DNA of 64,000 bases from Oscillospiraceae bacterium (GTDB lineage: Bacteria > Bacillota_A > Clostridia > Oscillospirales > Oscillospiraceae), in contig CADADE010000009.1 in the NCBI GenBank assembly GCA_902786615.1, forward strand, positions 14,912-78,911, written 5' to 3'. How positions within the stretch are numbered: position 1 is the stretch's first letter; every line of letters begins with the position of its first letter. Positions 14,432-22,901 of this stretch are shown piece by piece. Below the pieces are notes generated by a model. That model ran no database searches and had not been told where the DNA came from. It saw only the letters and a program-made list of their open reading frames with translations. Position numbers and translations under genes: made by a program.

Positions 14432-15849
14432 GACTGACTCCTTTCCTCCTTCGTGAGACCGAGGGCGGCAAAGATGGCAAGTATCGGGATCAGGGAATAA
14501 TGGTAGCGGTTGGCGACCTCCACCAGCATGTGGGCCAGCGTGAGGCCCAGGAAAAACAGCGGCAGCAGCAGACCCGCGCCGAGCGCGCGGCTTATCAGCT
14601 GGCGCACAAGGCCTGCCATGCCTGCAAGAAAGAGCGCGTAGTAGAAGATGTTGCAGATCACCATGCAGGTCTTCACAAAGCCCGGCGAGCGGGTGAAGCG
14701 GTAGGTGTAGCCGCCCAGCTCGTCATTGCCCAGAAAGGCGGAGAGCTTGGCCATGAGCAGCTTCGGGACATCAAGACCCGCAAGACGCTCCTTCACATGG
14801 GGGATCATGGCCTGCTGGGCCTCCTCGGCGCTCATGCCCTGCTTGAGATAGCCCGTAAGCAGGTCCATGTCCGCGTCGGTGTAGCGCCCCTCGGTCTCCT
14901 GGTTGAGACCCACATAGATGTTGTACCAGGGGACGGAGGCGGGCTTCTGCCCCAGGACGCGCTCCACATGCTGATCCCAGAGCGTGAGCGAGCCCTTGTA
15001 CAGTCCCAGCATGGCGACCAGCACCAGAAGCCAGAGACCCCAGGCGCGCGCGCTTCGCCCCTCCGCGCCCCGCAGAAACACCGCCCAGAGCGTGAGCGCG
15101 ATGATCAGGATCGCCGCGATGGGGCGGATGATGTTGATGAGCGCGAGCAGCAGCCCCAGCAGCGCAAGGCCGCCGAGAGATACCCAGCGAACCGGCCCCT
15201 CGGCTCCCGGCGCCGGGGCGAGGCGCAGAAAGAGCCAGAAAAAGAGCAGGATCAAAAGCGTGTACCAAGGCTCGGAGAACACCAGGGAGCCCATCATCAT
15301 CTTGCACGGGGTAAACGCCCAGAGCAGCGCCGCAAGAAAGGCCTGCTGCTCGGACAAAAGCTCCCGCCCAATGAGCCACACGAGCGTACAGCTCAGACTC
15401 GTGAGCAGGACGTTCACCACCGTCACCGCGAAGACGGATTCCCCGAACAGGCGGATCAGCCCGCTCAGCATGGTCGCGGTGCCAAGAATGTGCGGGTACA
15501 TAGCCACATACCAGGCGTCGGGGACCTCCTTCCCGGCGGCGAGGGCGCGGGCCACCTGCCAGTATTCGTCATAGTCGCTGAAGGGCTCGATCTGCACCAG
15601 CAGCACCCACACGATATTCACCGCGAAGCAGAACGCCGCGAGCCAGAGCTCCGGCCGGCGCGGCAGGGGCAGCGCACAGCGGGCCAGCAGCCAGCTCAGC
15701 ACGTAGGCCAGCACCGCGCCCAGCAGCAGCGCGCCCAGATACGAATGGGCGGAGGAACCCTGCCAGATGACCAGGGCCAGCGTCAGCCCCAGCACCAGCA
15801 GCAGGATGCCCAGCATGATCCTTTTGAAAAAGACGGAGGCTTTTTCCAT
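14428..15849 (-). CDS. Polytopic ArnT/PMT-like (GT-C) glycosyltransferase
   Basis: A 473-residue integral membrane protein with about 11-12 hydrophobic segments. The first extracytoplasmic loop carries the acidic motif PFSDYDEYWQVARAL (about residues 87-101), characteristic of lipid-sugar-dependent GT-C enzymes of the GT39/GT83 type. These use polyprenyl-phosphate sugars to modify proteins or cell-wall glycans outside the membrane. It is first in the operon with the GT2 enzyme that could make its donor and with a phosphoesterase. A very good promoter with an overlapping palindrome lies upstream. The acceptor is unknown. Confidence 0.8.
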   Translation of the reverse strand: MEKASVFFKRIMLGILLLVLGLTLALVIWQGSSAHSYLGALLLGAVLAYVLSWLLARCALPLPRRPELWLAAFCFAVNIVWVLLVQIEPFSDYDEYWQVARALAAGKEVPDAWYVAMYPHILGTATMLSGLIRLFGESVFAVTVVNVLLTSLSCTLVWLIGRELLSEQQAFLAALLWAFTPCKMMMGSLVFSEPWYTLLILLFFWLFLRLAPAPGAEGPVRWVSLGGLALLGLLLALINIIRPIAAILIIALTLWAVFLRGAEGRSARAWGLWLLVLVAMLGLYKGSLTLWDQHVERVLGQKPASVPWYNIYVGLNQETEGRYTDADMDLLTGYLKQGMSAEEAQQAMIPHVKERLAGLDVPKLLMAKLSAFLGNDELGGYTYRFTRSPGFVKTCMVICNIFYYALFLAGMAGLVRQLISRALGAGLLLPLFFLGLTLAHMLVEVANRYHYSLIPILAIFAALGLTKEERSQS

Positions 15850-15891
15850 GATGATCTCCGTTTCCTGGTTAATATCAGTATTACCGAATGC

Positions 15892-15928
15892 TTTTCCCCA
15901 TTATACTATCCCGTGGGGAAAACATCAA
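15892..15928 (-). promoter_or_regulatory. Promoter with overlapping 9-bp palindrome, glycosyltransferase operon
   Basis: Reverse strand: TTGATG (15928-15923), 17-base spacer, TATAAT (15905-15900). A perfect 9-bp inverted repeat TTTTCCCCA/TGGGGAAAA (15922-15914 and 15900-15892) lies over the spacer and just past the -10. That is a typical place for a repressor operator. No regulator is identified. Confidence 0.7.
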
Positions 15929-15952
15929 TTCTTTTCTGCGGACAGCGCAGAA

Positions 15953-15978
15953 AGCCCCCGCCCATACGAGCGGGGACT
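15953..15978 (-). terminator. Terminator of the symporter gene
   Basis: A CCCCGC/GCGGGG stem with outer A-T and G-C pairs lies about 30 bases beyond the symporter stop. On the reverse strand CUUUCU follows. Confidence 0.6.
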
Positions 15979-16010
15979 CCCTGTGTATTCGGATGAAGAA
16001 AAGATGCGTG

Positions 16011-17252
16011 TCAGCTGTTCTTCTTCGCGGCCATGGCCTTCTGCAGCCAATCCTTGCCGTCGTTGTAGCGGGAGACGATGAAGGAGGCCACATAGTCGCC
16101 GGCGGCGTTGACCATCGTGGCGGGAGGATCGACGAGATCACCGATCGCCTGGGCGATGGGGAAGGCAACCGCCAGCTGCTCGGGGAAGAAGAGGGAGCAG
16201 AGCACCAGCTCGCCGGTGCCGCCGCCGCCCGGAATGCCGGACATGGCAACAGAGGAAACGGTGGCAACGATGATGGCGATCAGCGCGTCAGTCGTGGCAA
16301 AGTCCTTGCCGAACATGCCGAAGAGGAAGGCGACCTTGATGATGGCGCTCATGCCGGAGCCGTCCATGTTCATCGTCGCGCCCATGGGCAGGACGATGTC
16401 GGTCACGTCCTTGGAGATGCCGGTCTCCTCGGAGACCTCCATGTTGGTGGGGATGGTGGCGACGGAGGAGCAGGTGCCGAAGGCGACTGCCGCAGGGCGG
16501 AACAGGTGCTGGAACATGACCTTGACGGCACCCTTGCCGCCGCCGAAGCGGGCGTAGAGCGGGAAGATCAGGAACATGTAGGCGAAGGAGACAACATAGT
16601 AGAGAATGATGGCCCGGGCGTAGCTGGAGACGAAGTCGGCGCCGTGGGCGGAGACGAGAGCGGCGAAGAAACCGAAGAAGCCGATGGGGGCATAGTAGCT
16701 GATGAGCTTGATGACCTTCATGAGGACGCGGTTGAGCTCCTCAAGCAGCTGTGCGACCTTCGTCTGGGGACCGCCGCACATCTGTACGCCGAAGCCGAAG
16801 AAGATGCCCGCGATGATGAGCTGGAGAATGGAGCGGCGGCTCCAGAGCTCAGGAAAGTCGGGCTTGGTGAAGAAGCCGACGATCATCGCGCCCGCGCTCA
16901 TCGGCTCGGAGGCGCCCGGCTCGAAGGCGGGCTCGCCGGTGTAGACGGGGATGAAGCGGACCAGAACATACATGATCACGGAGGCAATGACGGTGGTGCA
17001 CATAAAGGTAATGACGGTGGTGCCCATCAGCTTGCCCGCGCGCTTCAGGCTTTTCATGTTGGCAATGGCGGAGGAGATGGAGACAAACACGGTCGGCACC
17101 ACGACGCAGAACATCATGTTGATGAACAGCGTGCCGAGCGGTTCAAGCACTCCTGCGTTGGGCCATACAAAGCCGACGATAATGCCGAGCACGATGCCCA
17201 CGATCATGGAGAAGAAGAACCAGTTGTTCTTCAGAAAATTGTTGGACTTCAT
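16011..17252 (-). CDS. Dicarboxylate/amino acid:cation symporter (DAACS family)
   Basis: A 413-residue secondary transporter for glutamate/aspartate, serine or C4-dicarboxylates driven by Na+ or H+. Eight membrane helices and both re-entrant loops are visible. The serine-rich HP1 tip is GTCSSVATIPTNMEV (about residues 262-276), the NMDGT-type helix is GATMNMDGSGM (about 294-304), and HP2 is AMSGIPGGGGTGE (about 337-349). The start at 17252 has GGAG eight bases upstream. It is divergent from an AraC-type regulator over a 150-base region with three TTGCAAA repeats, so that regulator probably controls it. Substrate preference cannot be fixed by eye. Confidence 0.9.
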   Translation of the reverse strand: MKSNNFLKNNWFFFSMIVGIVLGIIVGFVWPNAGVLEPLGTLFINMMFCVVVPTVFVSISSAIANMKSLKRAGKLMGTTVITFMCTTVIASVIMYVLVRFIPVYTGEPAFEPGASEPMSAGAMIVGFFTKPDFPELWSRRSILQLIIAGIFFGFGVQMCGGPQTKVAQLLEELNRVLMKVIKLISYYAPIGFFGFFAALVSAHGADFVSSYARAIILYYVVSFAYMFLIFPLYARFGGGKGAVKVMFQHLFRPAAVAFGTCSSVATIPTNMEVSEETGISKDVTDIVLPMGATMNMDGSGMSAIIKVAFLFGMFGKDFATTDALIAIIVATVSSVAMSGIPGGGGTGELVLCSLFFPEQLAVAFPIAQAIGDLVDPPATMVNAAGDYVASFIVSRYNDGKDWLQKAMAAKKNS

Positions 17253-17303
17253 TGGGGCAACTCCTTTCAAGTTCAAGTGACAGTGCTATTATATTCCGAA
17301 GCT

Positions 17304-17343
17304 TTGCAAAGTAAATTGCAAACTGTGCTTGAAAGATTGCAAA
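17304..17343. promoter_or_regulatory. Three TTGCAAA repeats in the divergent symporter/AraC intergenic region
   Basis: TTGCAAA occurs at 17304, 17316 and 17337, spaced 12 and 21 bases, close to one and two helical turns. They lie between the reverse -10 candidate (TATAAT, 17293-17288) and the plus-strand promoter. This fits direct-repeat binding by the adjacent AraC-type regulator (inference). Confidence 0.5.
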
Positions 17344-17357
17344 AACTGCTGTATAAT
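17329..17357 (+). promoter_or_regulatory. SigA-type promoter of the AraC regulator gene
   Basis: TTGAAA (17329-17334), 17-base spacer containing the third TTGCAAA repeat, TATAAT (17352-17357). Confidence 0.75.
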
Positions 17358-17405
17358 CAACGAAGCAGCGCGCTAAAGCGCGAATGCGTCAGGAGGGGAA
17401 CACCC

Positions 17406-18248
17406 ATGGCAGGCGATCAGAACATCAACCGCGCGGGTTATCTGTGCGAGAGCTTTCACTATTTTCATCTCCGGGACAGTGCCGGACAGGAGCTGGATTT
17501 CCATTTTCATGAATTTGACAAGCTGGTGATCCTGCTGTCCGGCAGCGTCGACTATCTGGTGGAGGAGCAGCGCTACGCCCTTGCGCCCTGGTCGGTGCTG
17601 CTGGTGCGCCACCATGCCATCCACAAGGCTGTCATCGACCGCAGCTTGCCCTATGAGCGCATCATTCTCTATCTCGACCGGCGCTATTTCGAGCGGGTCT
17701 TCCCCGGCGCGGGGCTGATGGACTGCTTCGATCAGACCGACCGGCATCGGCGGCACTTGCTGACCGCCTCGGCGGAGCAGCTTGCCGAGCTGCGCGGGGC
17801 CATCGAGGCCTATGAGCGGGCGGCGGGGGATGATCGCCTCGGGGCGCAGACCATGCGCGAGACCCTGATCATCCAGCTTCTTATTCACATCAACCGTCTG
17901 CACGAGGCCGCGCCCGAGCGCACGGAGCCGAACGGCGACCCTAAGATCCGCCAGGTGCTGAGCTATATCAACGAGCATTTCCGGGAGAGCTTCACCGTGG
18001 AGACGCTTGCGGAGCGCTTTTATATGAGTCCCTATCATTTTATGCGGCTTTTCAAGGCGCAGACGGGCAGCACCGTGCACGCCTATGTGCGCCAGAAGCG
18101 CCTGATCAACGCGGCCCGCCTGATCCGCGAGGGCGTTCCCGCCTCCCGCGCCGCCGCCGAGAGCGGCTACGGGGATTACTCCGCCTTTCACCGCGCTTTC
18201 AAGGAGAGCTTCGGTGTGAGCCCCGGGAAAATGATGGAGCGCGAGTAA
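17406..18248 (+). CDS. AraC-family transcriptional regulator with cupin sensor domain
   Basis: A 280-residue regulator. The N-terminal 90 residues are a cupin-type sensor (DFHFHEFDKLVILLSG, about 31-46; APWSVLLVRHHAIHK, about 59-73). The C-terminal 100 residues hold the double helix-turn-helix (TVETLAERFYMSPYHFMRLFK, quoted in part, then AAAESGYGDYSAFHRAFKES at about 252-271). The start at 17406 follows AGGAGG. Its divergent placement from the symporter and the shared repeats suggest it controls uptake and possibly its own gene. The cupin histidines suggest a small-molecule or metal ligand. Confidence 0.9.
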   Translation: MAGDQNINRAGYLCESFHYFHLRDSAGQELDFHFHEFDKLVILLSGSVDYLVEEQRYALAPWSVLLVRHHAIHKAVIDRSLPYERIILYLDRRYFERVFPGAGLMDCFDQTDRHRRHLLTASAEQLAELRGAIEAYERAAGDDRLGAQTMRETLIIQLLIHINRLHEAAPERTEPNGDPKIRQVLSYINEHFRESFTVETLAERFYMSPYHFMRLFKAQTGSTVHAYVRQKRLINAARLIREGVPASRAAAESGYGDYSAFHRAFKESFGVSPGKMMERE

Positions 18249-18255
18249 ACAGAAA

Positions 18256-18279
18256 CTCCCCGGCCAAGCGGCCGGGGAG
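18256..18279. terminator. Bidirectional terminator between convergent genes
   Basis: A perfect 10-bp stem CTCCCCGGCC and its complement, 4-base loop, with a T-rich tail on the plus strand. It separates the AraC gene from the convergent aminotransferase. Confidence 0.8.
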
Positions 18280-18298
18280 CGTGTGTTTTATCAGGTTT

Positions 18299-19489
18299 TC
18301 AGCGCTTGTTGTATTCCTCGATGGCGACTTTGAGAATGTCGATGGCGCGGGCGATATCCGGGGCGTTGATGGTATAGGCCAGGCGCACCTCGTTCCGGCC
18401 GCGGCCGGGAGTGGCGTAGAAGGGCTCCCCGCAGGCGAAGAGCACGGTCTCGCCGTGGTCGTTGAACTCCTTCAGCAGCCAGGTCTGGAACTTGTCCGTA
18501 TCGTCCACGGGCAGGGCGCACATGACATAGAACGCGCCGCGCGGCAGACCGCAGATCACGCCGGGGATCTCCCGGAGCTTTCTGACCATGGTGTCGCGGC
18601 GCAGGCGGTACTCGTCGCGCACGGCGTCAAAGTAAGAGGGGTCCATGCCGTAGAGGGCCGCGCAGGCGATCTGATCCACCGTGGCGGAGGCCAGACGGCA
18701 CTGGCACCACTTCATGACCTCGGCCATGAAATGCGCGTTCTTGGAGATGACGCAGCCGACGCGCGCGCCGCAGGCGGAAAAGCGCTTGGACACGGAGTCG
18801 ATGATGATGACGTTTTCCTCGAAGCCGGGAAACTGCAGGGCGCTGAGGAGCGGCTCGCCCGCGTAGACGAATTCCCGGTACACCTCGTCGCAGATGAGGA
18901 AGAGATCATGCTCCCTGGCAATGTCCAGCATGAGCTTGAGCTGATCCGGCGTCAGGATGGAGCCGGTGGGGTTGCCGGGGTTCGTGATGAAGATGGCGCG
19001 TGTATGCTCGTTGATGCAGGCCTCCACCCTCGCGCGGTCGGCGTAGAAGTAGTCCTCCTCCACAAAGGTGGGGATGGGGCGGATGCTGGCTCCCGCCAGG
19101 GTGACGGAGGTGGCGTAGTTGGGATAGAAGGGCTCGGGAATGATGATCTCGTCCCCGTCGTCCAGAATGGTGGCGAGGGTCATCTGCAGCGCCTCGCTCC
19201 CGCCGAAGGTGGGCAGGATCTCCCCGCGCGTGAGCTCCACGCCGATGCGCTGATAATAATGCCGCACCGCGTCGACAAAGGCGGGTATGCCGCTCGACGG
19301 GGCGTAGGACACGACCTTTTCATTATAGTCCTTCAGAGCCTGATAAAAGGGGGCGGGGGTTTCCACGTCCGGCTGACCGATATTCAGATGATAAATCTTG
19401 ATGCCGCGCGCCTTGACCTCGTCCGCAAGCGGGTTGAACTTGCGCATGGGGGACAGGCCGCAGCGTTCCATTTTGGAGGATAATTTCAT
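18299..19489 (-). CDS. Class I pyridoxal-phosphate aminotransferase (aspartate-type)
   Basis: A 396-residue fold-type I aminotransferase. Visible motifs are YHLNIGQPDVETP (about residues 33-45), the glycine loop FGGSEALQ (about 95-102), FITNPGNPTGS (about 167-177), the ICDEVYREF aspartate (about 198-206) and the PLP lysine in DSVSKRFSACGARVGC (about 230-245). A C-terminal NEVRLAY carries the substrate-carboxylate arginine. The substrate is an amino acid/2-oxoacid pair, probably aspartate, alanine or an aromatic. ATG 19489 follows GGGAG at eight bases. It is monocistronic with its own promoter, close to an amino-acid/dicarboxylate symporter, and could serve amino-acid use. Confidence 0.9.
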   Translation of the reverse strand: MKLSSKMERCGLSPMRKFNPLADEVKARGIKIYHLNIGQPDVETPAPFYQALKDYNEKVVSYAPSSGIPAFVDAVRHYYQRIGVELTRGEILPTFGGSEALQMTLATILDDGDEIIIPEPFYPNYATSVTLAGASIRPIPTFVEEDYFYADRARVEACINEHTRAIFITNPGNPTGSILTPDQLKLMLDIAREHDLFLICDEVYREFVYAGEPLLSALQFPGFEENVIIIDSVSKRFSACGARVGCVISKNAHFMAEVMKWCQCRLASATVDQIACAALYGMDPSYFDAVRDEYRLRRDTMVRKLREIPGVICGLPRGAFYVMCALPVDDTDKFQTWLLKEFNDHGETVLFACGEPFYATPGRGRNEVRLAYTINAPDIARAIDILKVAIEEYNKR

Positions 19490-19519
19490 ATTCAACGCTC
19501 CCTTGCGTAATTTCTGAAT

Positions 19520-19548
19520 ATTTTAGCACCTTTTCACCGCTTATGCAA
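19520..19548 (-). promoter_or_regulatory. SigA-type promoter of the aminotransferase gene
   Basis: Reverse strand: TTGCAT (19548-19543), 17-base spacer, TAAAAT (19525-19520). Confidence 0.75.
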
Positions 19549-19604
19549 GAGCTGATTCGCGCTTTTTCTCGCGGCGGCCCGAAAGGAATCCCGGATGCTT
19601 TTTG

Positions 19605-19633
19605 TTGCGGTAAAGCAAAGAAAATGATATAAT
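19605..19633 (+). promoter_or_regulatory. SigA-type promoter of the Fic-like/STAS/kinase gene
   Basis: TTGCGG (19605-19610), 17-base spacer, TATAAT (19628-19633). The leader is about 68 bases. Confidence 0.75.
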
Positions 19634-19707
19634 GAATCAATATATGGTTCAGGCGCTTTCCCGCAGCCTGACGCGCTGAAAAGAAACACCGGAGAGAGGA
19701 TCGCAGC

Positions 19708-21528
19708 ATGAAAAGAGAGACGTACAGGGAGCAGGCGATGGCAAACCTGCATGCCATGTCCAGAACCGCAAACGGCACGTTGGACACCTCCGCAAGCGCC
19801 GACAAAAAAGACAAATTGGCCGTGTCTGACGGGGAAACAGCGAAGGGTATCGCGCTTCACAATTATGAAGACGCGCTGAAGCTCGCGTGGGATAAGCGAT
19901 ACAGGGTCTTTTCCAATCCCGAGGATCTGCGCGCTTTTATTGAAGAACTGGCGTGTCAGGTAAACCGCGGCCTTCTCAGGGACGGGGTCTTGTACAGGAG
20001 CGGGGCCGATTCCGAAAAGTACAGCTATACGCCCGTGGCGAGGCTCGAGACCTCGGCCCGCTGGTTTTATGAGCGGCTCTTTTCCCTCCTCTGCCGGGAA
20101 CCCTTCGATGCGGTGGAGGCGGCGGCATGCGCGGAATACTACATCAATGTCACGATCCATCTCTTTGCCGACGGCTGCGGCAAGTGCGCCATGGTGACAG
20201 CCGCCTGGCTTCTCATGCGCGGCGGCCACGCGCTGCCGGCTTATCCGGGGCGGGAGGACTTCTACAAGGTCTGCCGCCAGCCGAACTCCGTCCCCGTCGG
20301 CTCCGAGGAAGACGAAAAGCGCTTTGCCGACTTTCTGCGCTATTACAGGGGCCTGTTCGGGGAAAACGCCGCCGAACCGGAGGATCAGGAAGAGCTGACG
20401 ATGCTCCTGCCGGACAGAATCTTTACCGGCAACGCGGAAAAGATACAGGCCCAGTTTGACACGATCCGCCGCACGGTTCGGACGAAGACGCTCAGGCTGG
20501 ACGCGGCACGCCTGGAGAGCATTACCAGCGTGGGGCTTCGGATGCTGCTGCAGCTGGTCGGCGATTACGCCTCGGTCACGATGTTCAACGTCACGGAGAC
20601 GGTTTATGAGACCCTGGACGTCTCGGGCTTTACCTCGCTGATGCGGGTCGACCGCATGCCGAAGCGCATCGGCATCGACGGCTGCGAGCTCATCGGCAAG
20701 GGCCTGAACGGGAGCGTCTACCGCTATTCCCCGGACACGGTGGTGAAGGTCTACCGGGAGGGGACGCAGATGGACGACGTGCGCCGGGAGAACCAGATGT
20801 CGCGCTTCTGCTTCGTCTCCGGCCTGCCGACCGCGATCCCCCTGAATCTCGTCATGGTGGGCGATCGCCTCGGCGCGATGTATGAGATGCTGGACGCTAC
20901 GTCTCTGACGCACGAGATCGTGACAAGGCCCGACGAGCGGGAAAAGCTGGTCGATGCGTATATTGCCTTTATCAAGAAAATCCACGGGATCGTCCCCCAG
21001 GCGAAGGATCTGCCGAAGGGCATGACGCTGCCGCGGCATAAGGAGATGTTCCTCGGCTGGGCTTCGGATCTGGAAGAGGCCCTCGGCCGGGAGACCGTCG
21101 ACAGGCTGCGCCGGATCATCGGGGAGATCCCAAAGAAAAACACGCTCCTGCACGGCGACCTGCATCCCTCCAATATCATGGATGTACGCGGTGAGCTGAT
21201 CCTCATCGACCTCGACGGCATCGGCCTCGGCGATCCGGTCTTTGATCTCGCCAACATCGCGGTGGTGCTGGACGGCTTCCCGGCCCTTCTCCATAACGAC
21301 GTGCTGGGCTGGGGGGACCCCGCCCTGCGCGCATGGATCCTGAACAGAACGCTGGAGGGCTACTATGCCGGACTTGACGAAGCGGAGCGGGAAGCAAAAA
21401 AGCGCCTGATCATGCTCTGCATGCGCACACGGATCGCGCGCTATGCCCTGCGGCATCAGATAGTCGGCGAGACAGACAGAAAAGAGGCATTGGAAAAGCT
21501 GTATGAACTTGTTCATGCGTATCATTGA
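19708..21528 (+). CDS. Three-domain protein: Fic-like, STAS, and aminoglycoside-kinase-like
   Basis: A 606-residue cytosolic fusion. Residues about 90-200 resemble a Fic/Doc domain; the core motif HPFxDGNGRxxR appears as HLFADGCGKCAM (H151), keeping His, Phe, Asp and Gly but losing Asn and Arg. Residues about 235-325 look like a STAS (anti-anti-sigma) domain (LRLDAARLESITSVGLRML, then MFNVTETVYETLDVSGF). Residues about 328-590 are an APH/choline-kinase-like phosphotransferase with glycine loop GKGLNGSVYRY, catalytic HGDLHPSN (H482, D484, N489) and LIDLDGIGLGDPVFD. The start follows GAGAGAGG and a good promoter. It overlaps a MATE exporter by 26 bases. The altered Fic motif may mean lost or changed AMPylation. 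The individual domain calls are firm for the kinase and good for Fic and STAS; the joint role is unknown. Confidence 0.8.
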   Translation: MKRETYREQAMANLHAMSRTANGTLDTSASADKKDKLAVSDGETAKGIALHNYEDALKLAWDKRYRVFSNPEDLRAFIEELACQVNRGLLRDGVLYRSGADSEKYSYTPVARLETSARWFYERLFSLLCREPFDAVEAAACAEYYINVTIHLFADGCGKCAMVTAAWLLMRGGHALPAYPGREDFYKVCRQPNSVPVGSEEDEKRFADFLRYYRGLFGENAAEPEDQEELTMLLPDRIFTGNAEKIQAQFDTIRRTVRTKTLRLDAARLESITSVGLRMLLQLVGDYASVTMFNVTETVYETLDVSGFTSLMRVDRMPKRIGIDGCELIGKGLNGSVYRYSPDTVVKVYREGTQMDDVRRENQMSRFCFVSGLPTAIPLNLVMVGDRLGAMYEMLDATSLTHEIVTRPDEREKLVDAYIAFIKKIHGIVPQAKDLPKGMTLPRHKEMFLGWASDLEEALGRETVDRLRRIIGEIPKKNTLLHGDLHPSNIMDVRGELILIDLDGIGLGDPVFDLANIAVVLDGFPALLHNDVLGWGDPALRAWILNRTLEGYYAGLDEAEREAKKRLIMLCMRTRIARYALRHQIVGETDRKEALEKLYELVHAYH

Positions 21529-22894
21529 GCCCCGCAGGGGAATACCTGCGGCGCGCCAGCCCTATTCCACGCGGGACATCTTAAAAATGATGTGGCCGCT
21601 GCTCACGGAGCAGTTTTTGCAGCTCATCGTGGGCCTTGCGGATACGATGATCGTCAGCCACGCCGGAGAGGACGCTGTTTCCGGCATCGCGCTGGTGGCC
21701 ACGCTGTACGCGGTGTTCATGTTCGCGTTCAACGCCCTGGGGATCGGCGGCTCGGTGATTATCTCCCAGTACCTGGGGAGCGGGCAGAGCGACAAGGCCG
21801 ACGAAGCTGGGACGCAGCTCTATCGGCTGTCCGCCCTGTTTTCGCTCGCCTGCATGGCGCTGACCCTGGTGTTCGGCCGCGCGATCCTGCACGGGCTTTA
21901 CTGGAAGGTGACGCCGGAGGTCATGAAGGCGGCGGAAACCTATCTCTTCATTCTGAGCTTTTCCCTGCCCATGAACGCGCTGTACAATGCCGGCGCGGCC
22001 ATCTTCAAGAGTAACGGCCTTACGCGCACGACCATGCTCATCACCGTCGCCATCAACCTCATCAACATCGTGGGCGACCTGTTCGGCGTTTTTGTGCTGA
22101 ACGCGGGCGTCGCGGGCGTGGCCTGGCCCACGACGATTTCATGGGCGGTTGCGATGATCGCGATTACCCGGCTCTGCACGCAGAAAAAAGCGGGCAGAAC
22201 CAGCGTGAATCTCGCGGAGACGCTGCGCCCCAATCGCGTCATCGAAAAGCAGATCCTGAGCGTCGCGATCCCCAATGTGGTCGAAAACAGCCTCTTCCAG
22301 GCGTCCAAGGTCGTCCTCGCGAGCGTGATCGCCACCTTCGGCACGACGCAGCTTGCGGCAAACGGCATCGGGCAGACGATCTGGAATCTCTCCGCGATGA
22401 TCGGCCTTGCTGTCGGGGCGGTCTACACCACGGTGATCGGCCGCACAACCGGCGCGGGGGACATGGAGGCGTCCGAGTACTATCTCTACAAGCTGACGCG
22501 CATCACCATCGTGCTCTCCACGCTGTGGAATCTGGCCCTGACGCTGGGCCTGCCGCTGTACATGCGTTTCTACAGCACAACGCCCGCGGTGCTGGCGCTG
22601 GTGGTGTCGACCACCGTCCTGCACAACATCTTCACCGCGTTTGTCTCGCCCCTGGCCCAGTCGCTGCCCTGCGGCTTCAAGGCGGCCGGGGATGTGAAAT
22701 ACCCCATGGTGACCTCTCTGATCTGCACCTGCGGCGTCCGTGTCGCCTTTACCTTCCTGCTCGGCGTGTGGCTCAGGATGGGCCTCATGGGCTATATGTG
22801 GGCCATGTGCATCGACTGGAGCATCAAGGCTGTGCTGATGGTGATCCATGCCGCGCGCGGCTCCTGGAAGAACAAGCGGATCATCAAAACCTGA
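21503..22894 (+). CDS. MATE-family multidrug/toxin exporter
   Basis: A 463-residue, 12-helix antiporter of the MATE/NorM group, exchanging Na+ or H+ for organic cations or other metabolites. Typical stretches are MMWPLLTEQFLQLIVGLADT (about residues 29-48) at helix 1 and the repeated half starting at about 250 (LSVAIPNVVENSLFQASK), with a second-half SPLAQSLPCGFKAAGD. ATG 21503 lies inside the end of the kinase-fusion gene, with only a weak GGAAAAG ahead, so translation is probably coupled. Co-expression with a Fic/STAS/kinase protein suggests export or resistance tied to a modified molecule, which is inference. Confidence 0.9.
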   Translation: MNLFMRIIEPRRGIPAARQPYSTRDILKMMWPLLTEQFLQLIVGLADTMIVSHAGEDAVSGIALVATLYAVFMFAFNALGIGGSVIISQYLGSGQSDKADEAGTQLYRLSALFSLACMALTLVFGRAILHGLYWKVTPEVMKAAETYLFILSFSLPMNALYNAGAAIFKSNGLTRTTMLITVAINLINIVGDLFGVFVLNAGVAGVAWPTTISWAVAMIAITRLCTQKKAGRTSVNLAETLRPNRVIEKQILSVAIPNVVENSLFQASKVVLASVIATFGTTQLAANGIGQTIWNLSAMIGLAVGAVYTTVIGRTTGAGDMEASEYYLYKLTRITIVLSTLWNLALTLGLPLYMRFYSTTPAVLALVVSTTVLHNIFTAFVSPLAQSLPCGFKAAGDVKYPMVTSLICTCGVRVAFTFLLGVWLRMGLMGYMWAMCIDWSIKAVLMVIHAARGSWKNKRIIKT

Positions 22895-22901
22895 TATTGC
22901 C

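Noticed and set aside
15888..17405. Long upstream extension of the AraC-regulator frame
   Set aside because: It is antisense to the symporter; the regulator has a clear ribosome binding site and promoter at its own ATG 17406.
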